DNA from: Desulfonatronovibrio sp.
GTDB lineage: Bacteria; Desulfobacterota; Desulfovibrionia; Desulfovibrionales; Desulfonatronovibrionaceae
Reading direction: 5' to 3'
Assembly: GCA_003558575.1 (NCBI GenBank)
Contig: PWPY01000149.1
Location: 1-9,468 of the forward strand
Length of the DNA: 9,468 nucleotides
Positions 1 to 6,569 of this stretch are shown one piece after another; the stretch's first letter is position 1; every line of letters begins with the position of its first letter. The notes under the pieces are model-generated. The model did no database searches. It had not been told where the DNA came from and was given only the letters and a program-made list of their open reading frames with translations. Both the position numbers and the translations under genes were made by a program.

Positions 1-600
1 ACAAGGATAAGGCTTGATCTGGTCATGGCCAGGGCTTCCTGGGAGCTTGACGCCAGTCCTTTGACCAAATTGCCCGGCAATACCTCAATAATTCACAAGA
101 TTCAGGATATGATGGACCGTAAGCAGGATTTTGCCCTGGCTTATGCGGATCTGGATAATTTCAAATCTTATAATGATAAATACGGTTTTTCCATAGGGGA
201 TGAAATCCTGATGATGACAGCCAGGGTAATCGTCAATACCATCAGGGCCTTTGCAGGAATGGAATCTTTTGTGGGGCATATTGGGGGAGACGATTTTGTA
301 TTTATTGTTTCACCTGATCATGCGGAAAATGTCTGTAAGATGCTTATCCGTAACTTTGATGAAATTGTTCCGAATTTTTATGATCAGGAAGATCGCCAGC
401 AGGGTTTTATCCATTCTAAAGACAGACAGGGCAATGTGCGCAATTTTCCCATGATGAGCGTATCCATTGCTGTTGTTTTTAATATTGATGGTGAGCTGAC
501 CCACTACGGGGAGGCTTCGGAAATTGCCATGAATCTCAAGAAAATTGCCAAGAAAAATCCCGGAAGCAACTATGTCCTTGATCGAAGAAAATCTTCCTGA
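1..600 (+). CDS. GGDEF-domain protein, 5' truncated by the window edge
   Basis: The frame is open from base 1, so the N-terminus lies outside the window; the ATG at 25 is probably internal. What is seen is a GGDEF (diguanylate cyclase-type) domain. It has the entry motif SPLTKLPGN, the metal-site segment YADLDNFKSYND, and the signature GGDDF at bases 283-297, where the usual GGDEF/GGEEF has Asp in place of Glu at the fourth position. The family makes cyclic di-GMP from two GTP. The RxxD product-inhibition site normally found just before the signature is absent (the aligned residues read GMES), so product feedback is not expected. Whether the GGDDF variant is catalytic cannot be told from sequence. 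The helical stretch before the domain suggests a linker from an upstream sensor or receiver domain. The last 29 bases overlap xerC, suggesting co-transcription. Confidence 0.85.
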   Translation, partial: TRIRLDLVMARASWELDASPLTKLPGNTSIIHKIQDMMDRKQDFALAYADLDNFKSYNDKYGFSIGDEILMMTARVIVNTIRAFAGMESFVGHIGGDDFVFIVSPDHAENVCKMLIRNFDEIVPNFYDQEDRQQGFIHSKDRQGNVRNFPMMSVSIAVVFNIDGELTHYGEASEIAMNLKKIAKKNPGSNYVLDRRKSS

Positions 601-1492
601 GGAAATTCAGTTCTTTTTGGCTTATCTGGACATTGAAAAGGGCTATTCTCAGGCGACAATTTCTGCCTATGGAACAGATCTGCTTCAGTTTGAGAATTTT
701 CTGAAGAGGGAAAGTAAGTCCTGTGATCGTCCTTTGGAGATTATGAGGTCTGATATTCATTCTTTTCTGGTAAGCCTGCATCATCTGGATCAATCCAAAT
801 CATCCATGGCCAGAAAACTTTCATCTCTTCGTTCCTTTTTCAGGTTTCTTTTGAAAAATAGAAAAATCAAGTCCAACCCATGCCAGGGAGTTCGCAATCC
901 CAAACAGGATAAGCCTCAGCCTGAGTTTCTTAATGTGGATCAGGCCCTGTCTCTTGTGGATTCTTCTTCTGAACCATCTCCCCGCTCTCTGCGAGATCTG
1001 GCCCTGGCCGAGCTTCTTTACGGTTCAGGACTTCGGGTGAGCGAAGCTGTTAATCTTGACCTTGACGATGTTGATCAGGGCCAGAAATTAGTGAGGGTAA
1101 TGGGTAAGGGACGTAAAGAGCGGCTGTCGCCCTTGACTAAGCCCGGGCTTGAGCGCATAAAGCAGTATATGTTCCAGCGCAGCGCGTTTAACCCGGATCT
1201 TAGAGAAAAAGCCCTGTTTCTGGGACTGCGCGGGAAAAGACTTAACCGCAGAGAGGCATCCAGGATTATTGACAGGTTGTCCAGGATTGCAGGACTTCCT
1301 GAGAGCATCAGCCCCCACGGACTGAGACACAGTTTTGCCACGCACATGCTCCAGGGCGGGGCGGATTTAAGGAGTGTCCAGGAGCTTCTGGGACACAGCC
1401 GTGTCTCCACCACCCAGCGTTACACCCATCTTAACCTGGATGAAGTGACCAGGATTTATGATCAGGCCCATCCCAAGTCTCAAAAGAAATGA
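572..1492 (+). CDS. xerC: Tyrosine recombinase, XerC type
   Basis: This is a site-specific recombinase of 306 residues, normal for XerC/XerD. These act with FtsK at dif to resolve chromosome dimers. All six catalytic residues are present with XerD-like spacing: R155 (in SGLRVSE), K179 (GKGRKE), H249 and R252 (HGLRHSFATHML), H275 (LLGHS) and nucleophile Y284 (QRYTHL). The N-terminal SAM-like DNA-binding domain covers about residues 8-95. The C-terminal part, with DLRSVQELLGH and the tail IYDQAHPK, resembles XerC more than XerD. I chose the ATG at 572 because GGAAG lies at 562-566, five bases upstream; a longer reading from TTG at 545 is possible but has no such support. The start lies inside the preceding GGDEF gene. 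A phage- or element-borne integrase is unlikely, given the length and the absence of other mobile genes. Confidence 0.92.
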   Translation: MSLIEENLPEEIQFFLAYLDIEKGYSQATISAYGTDLLQFENFLKRESKSCDRPLEIMRSDIHSFLVSLHHLDQSKSSMARKLSSLRSFFRFLLKNRKIKSNPCQGVRNPKQDKPQPEFLNVDQALSLVDSSSEPSPRSLRDLALAELLYGSGLRVSEAVNLDLDDVDQGQKLVRVMGKGRKERLSPLTKPGLERIKQYMFQRSAFNPDLREKALFLGLRGKRLNRREASRIIDRLSRIAGLPESISPHGLRHSFATHMLQGGADLRSVQELLGHSRVSTTQRYTHLNLDEVTRIYDQAHPKSQKK

Positions 1493-1768
1493 CAACAGCT
1501 TGTTGGCGCTTTGACGTTTGAAGTGGAATTGCTGCTCACAGTTTCTGGCTTGTACCGTTTCCGGCTGGGATCTTTCTAATATCCGCCCGAGGGGGATATT
1601 TGTCTCCTCCGGACTCTTAACCATCTGGTTTGTGGAAATCCGGCAAATAAGAGCATGTTGTTATGCCCTTGAACTGTATAGAGAAAAAAGACTTGACGGT
1701 TAAGGATATTTTTTCAAGTTTTATAACTGTTTTTATGTGATTGAATATTTCAAGTTGTGGAGATTATA
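1493..1768 (+). promoter_or_regulatory. Spacer before ahbB with repeat and palindrome elements
   Basis: No convincing gene is seen here. There is an imperfectly closed hairpin with arms AATATCC (1578-1584) and GGATATT (1594-1600), without a T-run, so it is a poor terminator. Close to ahbB are two copies of TTTCAAGTT (1712-1720 and 1748-1756) and a palindrome TTGAA-TAT-TTCAA (1741-1753). A TTGACG (1693-1698) and a TATAAC (1722-1727) look like promoter boxes, but their 23-base spacing is too long for a standard sigma-70 promoter, so no promoter is assigned. GGAG at 1759-1762 is the ribosome binding site for the ATG at 1769. Confidence 0.35.
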
Positions 1769-2248
1769 ATGGCTGCCATGAAGTTTACAGATCAGGAGAA
1801 AAAAATTTTAAGGGTGGTTCAGGCTGATCTGCCTGACTCTGAGACCCCTTTTGCTGATATTGCCCGTCAGACAGGTGCCAGCGAAGAAGAAGTCCTTTCT
1901 CTTTTGCGCAGATTAAAGTCTGGCGGACATATTCGCAGGTTTGGGGCAACTCTTCGCCACCAACAGGCAGGATATGGATTCAATGCCATGGTGGCCTGGT
2001 ATGTGGATGGGGATAAAGATGTGGAGGAAGTTGGCAGGATAATGGCCAGAAGGCCGGAAATATCCCATTGTTATGAAAGGAAGAATTGTCTTGACTGGCC
2101 GTACAACCTTTATACCATGATCCATGGTCGTTCCAAAGATGACTGTGCACGTGTAGTGGAAGAATTGCGGGTAGAAACCGGGGTAGCTCAGTATGAGATG
2201 CTTTTCAGCAATGAAGAGTTGAAAAAGACATCCATGAAATATTTTTAA
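1769..2248 (+). CDS. ahbB: Siroheme decarboxylase subunit AhbB (Lrp/AsnC fold)
   Basis: This protein of 159 residues has an N-terminal winged helix-turn-helix of Lrp/AsnC type (about 5-60) and a C-terminal AsnC-like alpha/beta domain. In the alternative haem pathway of sulfate reducers and archaea, AhbA and AhbB together decarboxylate siroheme to 12,18-didecarboxysiroheme in the cytoplasm. The assignment rests on family-typical segments: IRRFGATLRHQQAGYG, NAMVAWYV, EISHCYERKNCLDWPYN, YTMIHG and the tail ELKKTSMKYF. H100 and H119 are candidate haem-contacting residues. These features separate it from a plain Lrp regulator, which lacks the HCYER and DWPYN blocks. AhbB is preferred over AhbA because of the RRFGATLRH and VAWYV wording, from memory of the families. 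The ATG at 1769 follows GGAG; a GTG at 1757 would overlap that site. hemL lies downstream. ahbA, ahbC and ahbD are not in the window. Confidence 0.8.
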   Translation: MAAMKFTDQEKKILRVVQADLPDSETPFADIARQTGASEEEVLSLLRRLKSGGHIRRFGATLRHQQAGYGFNAMVAWYVDGDKDVEEVGRIMARRPEISHCYERKNCLDWPYNLYTMIHGRSKDDCARVVEELRVETGVAQYEMLFSNEELKKTSMKYF

Positions 2249-2252
2249 GAGG

Positions 2253-2397
2253 CTTTTAAGTAATAAATTCAGATGTTACGGTTTTGCCATACAGATTGCT
2301 TCGGTCGCTTCGCTCCCTCGCAATGACAGGTTTTGCGTTAGGACGTCTGTGGCAATCTCTAACGTGTTGAGGTAATGTAATTTAAAGTTACTTATAG
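2253..2397 (+). repeat. Short dispersed repeat with terminal inverted repeats, copy 1
   Basis: The stretch from AATAAATTC (2262) to about 2358 is roughly four-fifths identical by eye to 6597-6692. The core, with GATTGCTTCGG then CTCCCTCGCAATGACA, resembles a palindromic intergenic repeat widespread in bacterial genomes. Internal inverted repeats include AGATTGC (2293-2299) with GCAATCT (2352-2358), and ATTGC with GCAAT (2320-2324). The outer ends TTTTAAGTAA (2254-2263) and TTACTTATAG (2388-2397) are inverted matches at 8 of 10 bases, so the unit could be a MITE-like element of about 145 bases. There is no coding capacity. It sits between ahbB and hemL. Confidence 0.6.
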
Positions 2398-2404
2398 TTT
2401 TGGT

Positions 2405-2431
2405 TCCGGGCCGCCCGGATGGAGCGTTTTT
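2405..2431 (+). terminator. Possible weak terminator hairpin before hemL
   Basis: Perfect six-base stem TCCGGG (2405-2410) and CCCGGA (2414-2419) with a three-base loop, followed seven bases later by a run of five T. The offset of the T-run makes it a weak intrinsic terminator candidate for ahbB. It could instead be a leader structure of hemL. Confidence 0.3.
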
Positions 2432-2502
2432 ATATTAAATATGGCCTTTTTATAAGCTGTTAAGTGGCAAATCTTTAATTTAAAAAATTTACTGGAGAGT
2501 AT

Positions 2503-3771
2503 ATGACAATTTCCGGAGATCTCTTTGAACAAGCCAGGAAGATTATACCTGGTGGAGTAAACAGTCCAGTGAGAACCTGTGCCGGAGTAGGCGCTGATCC
2601 ACTTTTTATTTCTAAGGCAAACGGAGCCTATATTCACTCTGAAGATGGTCATAAGATGGTCGATTACGTCATGTCCTGGGGACCCATGCTTCTGGGGCAC
2701 AACCACCCTAAGGTGAAAAAGGCCCTGCATGAGGCATTAGACAGGGGGACGAGTTTTGGCGCTCCCTGCCAGCCTGAAATAGATCTGGCCGGGTTAATTG
2801 TTGATGCTCTGCCCGGTGTTGATATGGTGCGTATGGTTAATTCCGGCACAGAAGCCACTATGAGCGCCTTGCGTCTATCAAGGGGGTATACAGGGCGTTC
2901 CTTAGTGCTTAAATTTACAGGGTGTTATCATGGACACGTGGATGCCTTTTTAGCCAGCGCCGGTTCAGGCGCAGCCACCCTCTGTATTCCTGGAACCCCA
3001 GGCGTACCCCAGGAGGTTGTAGCAAATACCTTGTTAGCTGATTACAATAATTTAGAACAGGTCAGGGAAATCTTTGCAAAACATGGCCAGGATATTGCAG
3101 CTATTTTTGTTGAGCCTGTAGCTGGAAATATGGGTCTTGTTCTTCCTCAGGAAGGTTTTTTACAGGGACTTAGAGATATTGCAAACGAGTACGGTTCCCT
3201 GCTGGTGTTTGATGAGGTCATTACCGGATTCAGGGTTTCCTATTCAGGGGCACAGGGATATTATAATATAATCCCGGACATGACCTGTCTCGGGAAAATC
3301 ATTGGTGGTGGACTTCCTGTGGGTGCTTATGGCGGGAAAAAAGAAATCATGGACAGAATTGCTCCCTGCGGTGATGTGTATCAGGCAGGAACTTTGTCTG
3401 GAAATCCTCTGGCCATGACTGCAGGTTACTACACACTTAAGACCCTGAAGGAAATGGATTATGATCAGCTTGCAGCAGATACAGGAAGCTTAGCTGAAAG
3501 CCTTAAAGACATACTGATTGAAAAAGGTGTGCCTGTAAGTCTCAATACAATCAGTTCCATTTTTACGCTGTTCTTTACAGATGATGAGGTGCATGATTTT
3601 GATTCAGCAAAAAAATCTGATCAGCACCTCTTTAAAAAGTTTTACAATCAGATGCGTGACCAGGGTATTTATCTTGCTCCATCAGGTTTTGAATGCGCTT
3701 TTAATTCTTTTGCTCACGGTTCTGATGAATGGGAAAAGACTCTGGAGGCTGCCAGGAAATTGAAGTTTTGA
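2503..3771 (+). CDS. hemL: Glutamate-1-semialdehyde 2,1-aminomutase
   Basis: This 422-residue, full-length member of the class III aminotransferase fold is a PLP enzyme. It converts glutamate-1-semialdehyde to 5-aminolevulinate, the last step of the C5 route and the source of all tetrapyrroles (haem, siroheme, cobalamin). Seen motifs are GGVNSPVR (17-24), [17 protein letters not shown] for PLP phosphate binding, FDEVITGFR with D237 for the pyridine nitrogen, and [16 protein letters not shown] with the Schiff-base lysine K265, the same number as in the E. coli enzyme. The start ATG has GGAGAG at 2494-2499. Glycine- and motif-level agreement separates it from acetylornithine or GABA aminotransferases. 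It follows ahbB by 254 bases and precedes a cytochrome c gene, so it sits in a haem-supply neighbourhood. Nothing in the sequence is broken or unusual. Confidence 0.96.
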   Translation: MTISGDLFEQARKIIPGGVNSPVRTCAGVGADPLFISKANGAYIHSEDGHKMVDYVMSWGPMLLGHNHPKVKKALHEALDRGTSFGAPCQPEIDLAGLIVDALPGVDMVRMVNSGTEATMSALRLSRGYTGRSLVLKFTGCYHGHVDAFLASAGSGAATLCIPGTPGVPQEVVANTLLADYNNLEQVREIFAKHGQDIAAIFVEPVAGNMGLVLPQEGFLQGLRDIANEYGSLLVFDEVITGFRVSYSGAQGYYNIIPDMTCLGKIIGGGLPVGAYGGKKEIMDRIAPCGDVYQAGTLSGNPLAMTAGYYTLKTLKEMDYDQLAADTGSLAESLKDILIEKGVPVSLNTISSIFTLFFTDDEVHDFDSAKKSDQHLFKKFYNQMRDQGIYLAPSGFECAFNSFAHGSDEWEKTLEAARKLKF

Positions 3772-3938
3772 TTAGCGCATGCTTTCAAAACATAGACTCT
3801 TAGAAAGCCGGGCATTTCCGGTAAACTGACCTGTTCTTTAATTGAATCTTTCTCTATGTTTATTGGCTTTACTTGACAGAGATGATTGTTGTGTCTTAGA
3901 GATGAATCAGATTGTTATTTTTTTTACAAGCGTTTTTC
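3772..3938 (+). promoter_or_regulatory. Cytochrome c3 leader with candidate promoter
   Basis: TTGACA at 3873-3878 is a consensus -35 box. The matching -10 at the usual distance (around 3895-3901, CTTAGAG) is poor, so the promoter is only tentative. Upstream there is only a small CCGG/CCGG hairpin (3812-3825) and no clear terminator for hemL. Read-through from hemL is therefore possible. Confidence 0.35.
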
Positions 3939-3948
3939 AAGGAGGTGA
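3939..3948 (+). promoter_or_regulatory. Near-perfect Shine-Dalgarno site of the cytochrome gene
   Basis: AAGGAGGTGA is fully complementary to the 3' end of 16S rRNA and lies six bases before the ATG at 3955. It is the strongest ribosome binding site in the window and implies high-level translation of the cytochrome. Confidence 0.85.
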
Positions 3949-3954
3949 AAAGAG

Positions 3955-4428
3955 ATGAAGAAATCTGTTATTATTGGAGTTATTTGTGCCTTTTTTCTTG
4001 GCTTCCTGGTCATCCCCAGCATTTATGCGGGCCTGACTTCACAGCACAAAGAGTTGGATCAGGACATGTCCTACACACATGGAACATATGCTGATAACTG
4101 GCTTTTGTACGCACCTGAGGAATATGGTGAAATGAGGGAAGCTCCCTCACCTTTCTCTCACAGTGTGCACGCTGCTTTTGCCTGTGGTGATTGTCATCAT
4201 GATGAGTTTGGAGATCCCAAGACAGAAGACGATAAGATAATCGGCTGTATGAGTGCCGGCTGTCATGACATGGCTGTTGCCGAGTCCCCAAGGGACAGAC
4301 GTGACATCAGGTACTTTTACAAAGCATATCATGATATGTGTATGTCTGGCTGTCACCGTGACCTGGGTCAGGCTGGTGAACCTACCGGACCTACAGCTTG
4401 TGTAGACTGCCATCCCAAGGATGATTAG
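3955..4428 (+). CDS. Periplasmic tetrahaem class III cytochrome c (c3 type, acidic)
   Basis: This 157-residue precursor has a Sec signal peptide: MKK, a hydrophobic core of residues 5-20, and probable cleavage after IYA at residue 25. Four haem attachment sites are seen: CGDCH (77-81), CMSAGCH with four spacer residues (98-104), CMSGCH with three spacer residues (129-134) and CVDCH (149-153). The first two match the CX2CH/CX4CH order of Desulfovibrio c3. Candidate distal ligands are the two His of FSHSVH, the second His of CGDCHH, and H126 in YKAYHDM, enough for four bis-His haems. In this family the protein carries electrons in the periplasm between hydrogenases or formate dehydrogenases and membrane complexes. 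The mature chain is strongly acidic (about 26 Asp/Glu against 11 Lys/Arg by eye). With the HDMCM...GPTACVDCH tail it resembles acidic (type II, TmcA-like) c3 more than basic type I c3; that subtype is an inference. The gene lies alone, between its own leader and a strong terminator. Confidence 0.9.
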   Translation: MKKSVIIGVICAFFLGFLVIPSIYAGLTSQHKELDQDMSYTHGTYADNWLLYAPEEYGEMREAPSPFSHSVHAAFACGDCHHDEFGDPKTEDDKIIGCMSAGCHDMAVAESPRDRRDIRYFYKAYHDMCMSGCHRDLGQAGEPTGPTACVDCHPKDD

Positions 4429-4439
4429 ATCTTTATTAT

Positions 4440-4468
4440 AAGGGGAAGCACAGCTTCCCCTTTTTTTT
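4440..4468 (+). terminator. Intrinsic terminator of the cytochrome c3 gene
   Basis: Perfect ten-base stem AAGGGGAAGC (4440-4449) and GCTTCCCCTT (4453-4462), loop ACA, running into eight T (4461-4468). It begins 11 bases after the stop codon. Confidence 0.95.
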
Positions 4469-4677
4469 GCCTTCCTTTTATTTTATATTTGCCCCTCATA
4501 AGAACCAGCATAAACCACGCAGGTTTCCTGGCTTTATTCCCCTTTTTTTTCAAATATTTGCTCAACAGTATGTTGCGTGGGGACTTCAATACTTGACAAA
4601 ATCCACATGTAAAGTCCAATGACCAATAATTTGGTGCGTTTTTTTGGTGTCCTTACTTTACAATCCAGATATTTTTT
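4469..4677. other. Non-coding spacer with nested inverted repeats
   Basis: No gene is supported here. Three perfect inverted repeats are seen: AAACC (4512-4516) with GGTTT (4522-4526), CCACGCA (4515-4521) with TGCGTGG (4574-4580), and GGACTT (4581-4586) with AAGTCC (4612-4617). A TTGACA (4593-4598) lies inside the last pair but has no good -10 box. The spacer could hold an operator region or a small RNA, or it may simply be an eroded repeat. Confidence 0.4.
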
Positions 4678-4707
4678 TTGTATTGAACAGATATATGGCT
4701 TTATAAT
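4678..4707 (+). promoter_or_regulatory. Candidate sigma-70 promoter of the acidic coiled-coil gene
   Basis: TTGTAT (4678-4683) and a perfect TATAAT (4702-4707) are separated by 18 bases. Transcription would start near 4714, leaving a short leader with the AAGGTGG ribosome site at 4719-4725 before the ATG at 4731. Confidence 0.5.
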
Positions 4708-4730
4708 ATCAGCAGAGCAAGGTGGTAACT

Positions 4731-6518
4731 ATGGCTTCAGAAAGAGAAAAGCAGAATTTGGATGACGAAGAGATAATTGATTTGACCGAGGTGGTTGAGG
4801 AAGGTCCAGATTTAGATAGAAAAGAATCTGATCAGAAGGTTGACTCAGCTCAAGACGGTGATTTTGATGAAGATTTAAGCGATCTTTTTGAAAGTTTAGG
4901 TTCAGAAGAAGATGATGAAGCAGGCTCTGCTGAAGGTGGTGATGACTTTGAAGATCTGTTTAATGATGAGGTTGAGAAGTCAGAAGATAAAGCCTCTACG
5001 GCAGAAGAACAGGATACGAGTGATGATGATTTTTTAAAAGAATTTTTAGAAGATGATCAAGAGGATGATTCTGGTTCCGGTGAAGGTTCTGCCCCAGAAA
5101 AAGACGAAGATATTACAGATGATATTGATGACTTGATTTCAGATATTCAGGAAGATGATGACTTCGATGGTGCTGAAAATAGTGATCAGGAGCAGCAGGC
5201 TGATTCCCAAAAGAACTCCCAGGAAAAAAAGGGAGTTGCTGAAGATGTAGAAGAGCCTGCTGAAGAGGCTCAGCCTGAAAAATCTGCTGAAGCGGACTCA
5301 AAGGACTCAGAATTGGAAGATGTTTCCAAGGATGCCAAGGATGCTGAATCAAGCGAGACGGATTTTGTTCCTGAGACAGTTGACAAGCCTGTGCAGGGTA
5401 TAGAGGTTCTGGCGGAACAGTTAGAATCCCTGTCCGACAGGATGGATGTCTTTGAAAAGAAAATTGATCAGATTCAGGATGATTTTCCGGACAAGACTGT
5501 CCAGCTTATGGAGGAGAAAGGTCCTGAACTTGAATTTATACGCCAGGCCTTGCAGGGAGTTAAAGATGAACTGGAAACATCTATAAAGTCAAATATTGAA
5601 CAGGCTGCCACAAGCCGGGAGAACCTGTCAGAGGATGAATTTAAAGAACAGGTAATCAAGGCTGTAGAAGAAAATGGTCTGGAACTTAACTTTGTTCAGG
5701 AGCTTTCTCAAAAAATAAAAAGCGAAGTAAAAGAAGATCTCCTGCCGGAAATTGAGGAAAAGATTAAATCCTTGGATGATGAATCTCAAAGCAAAGAGTT
5801 TGAATATCCTGAAGATTTTGGAGAAAAAATATCTTCTGCAGTGACAGAAAAGGTAAATGATCCTGGTTTTTTTGAAGAGCTTGCAGATAAGATTTCAGAG
5901 CGCCTTGTTTCTGATTTTCTGGAGAAAACAGAGAAACTCATTGATGAAAAAGTATCCGAACAAAGTAAGCCTGACCAGAGTCACGAGTCAGAAATGCAGG
6001 AGAAATTGGCTGACCTGGAATCCAGGATCCAGGACTTGAAGATTACTGACCAGGAAAATATCAGACATGAAATAATGGCTGATGTGAAAAAGCTTCTGGA
6101 AGATCAAAATTCTAATAGTGACACGTCACCTTTGAGTGATGATGTCATTGAAGATCAAATAAAAGAGGCAGTTGAGACTAAGCTTAACGCCCTTGTGGGA
6201 GATTGGCAAAAAGAAAAGAAGGCCTTGGCCGGCGAACTGGAAAATGCTTTGAAGTTCTGGGGAAAAATGCAGGAAAAGCTGACAGTCCTCAGTCAGGATA
6301 TTGGAGAATTAAGAGATACCAGGGCGGAGATTGATCCTGAAATGCAGGAAAAAATTGAGTCCCTCACAGAGCAGGCAGTAACCAGACCTGAGCTTAGGAA
6401 TCTGGCTTCACAGCTCAAAGTGGAATTAGAGGATTATATCTTAAAAAAGGTTCCTGATGCAGCAGCTAAGGTGATCCGTGAAGAGATATCCGCCATTATC
6501 AGTGGTGCAGGAAAGTAG
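4731..6518 (+). CDS. Large acidic, partly disordered coiled-coil protein of unknown function
   Basis: I do not recognise a named family for this 595-residue protein. Residues 1 to about 225 are extremely rich in Asp, Glu, Ser and Gln and look disordered. They open with the motif DEEIIDLTEVVEEG, a short segment I recall from diverse deltaproteobacterial proteins. They also carry four spaced acidic-hydrophobic motifs: LSDLF (49-53), FEDLF (73-77), FLKEFL (101-106) and IDDLI (132-136). From about 225 to the end the protein is helical and heptad-like. Three related segments start near residues 256, 308 and 367 (EEKGPELEFIRQ, EENGLELNFVQE, EKVNDPGFFEEL). The C-terminus ends in helices with VPDAAAKVIREEI. 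There is no signal peptide, membrane span or cysteine motif, so it is probably cytoplasmic. The layout (N-terminal short motif, acidic linker, C-terminal helices) is loosely like polar scaffold proteins such as PopZ, but no homology is claimed. The ATG at 4731 is chosen over GTG 4722, which lies in its ribosome site (AAGGTGG). It is transcribed alone from its own promoter. Confidence 0.85.
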   Translation: MASEREKQNLDDEEIIDLTEVVEEGPDLDRKESDQKVDSAQDGDFDEDLSDLFESLGSEEDDEAGSAEGGDDFEDLFNDEVEKSEDKASTAEEQDTSDDDFLKEFLEDDQEDDSGSGEGSAPEKDEDITDDIDDLISDIQEDDDFDGAENSDQEQQADSQKNSQEKKGVAEDVEEPAEEAQPEKSAEADSKDSELEDVSKDAKDAESSETDFVPETVDKPVQGIEVLAEQLESLSDRMDVFEKKIDQIQDDFPDKTVQLMEEKGPELEFIRQALQGVKDELETSIKSNIEQAATSRENLSEDEFKEQVIKAVEENGLELNFVQELSQKIKSEVKEDLLPEIEEKIKSLDDESQSKEFEYPEDFGEKISSAVTEKVNDPGFFEELADKISERLVSDFLEKTEKLIDEKVSEQSKPDQSHESEMQEKLADLESRIQDLKITDQENIRHEIMADVKKLLEDQNSNSDTSPLSDDVIEDQIKEAVETKLNALVGDWQKEKKALAGELENALKFWGKMQEKLTVLSQDIGELRDTRAEIDPEMQEKIESLTEQAVTRPELRNLASQLKVELEDYILKKVPDAAAKVIREEISAIISGAGK

Positions 6519-6569
6519 TTTGACAAGTTGTTGATAATTTTTCAATCGCTGCAAAAAAATCAAACTCTA

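Noticed and set aside
545..571. Longer xerC start at TTG 545
   Set aside because: No ribosome site there, while ATG 572 has GGAAG at the right distance and gives the usual family length.
1075..1413. Long reverse-strand frame inside xerC
   Set aside because: It is the shadow of a recombinase gene whose six catalytic residues are all intact in the forward frame.
1518..1703. 61-codon forward open frame between xerC and ahbB
   Set aside because: No ribosome site, no domain-like pattern, and it lies in a spacer with hairpins. A real small protein cannot be fully excluded but nothing supports it.
1693..1727. Promoter TTGACG/TATAAC before ahbB
   Set aside because: The 23-base spacing is outside the normal 16-19 range, so it is not called as a promoter.
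2253..2397. CRISPR array or riboswitch in the repeat-bearing spacer
   Set aside because: There are only two distant copies of a palindromic repeat, without regular spacing or spacers, and no recognisable riboswitch core.
4425..4619. Reverse-strand 64-codon frame after the cytochrome gene
   Set aside because: It begins with TTG, reads through the terminator stem and T-tracts as Lys-rich sequence, and has no ribosome site.
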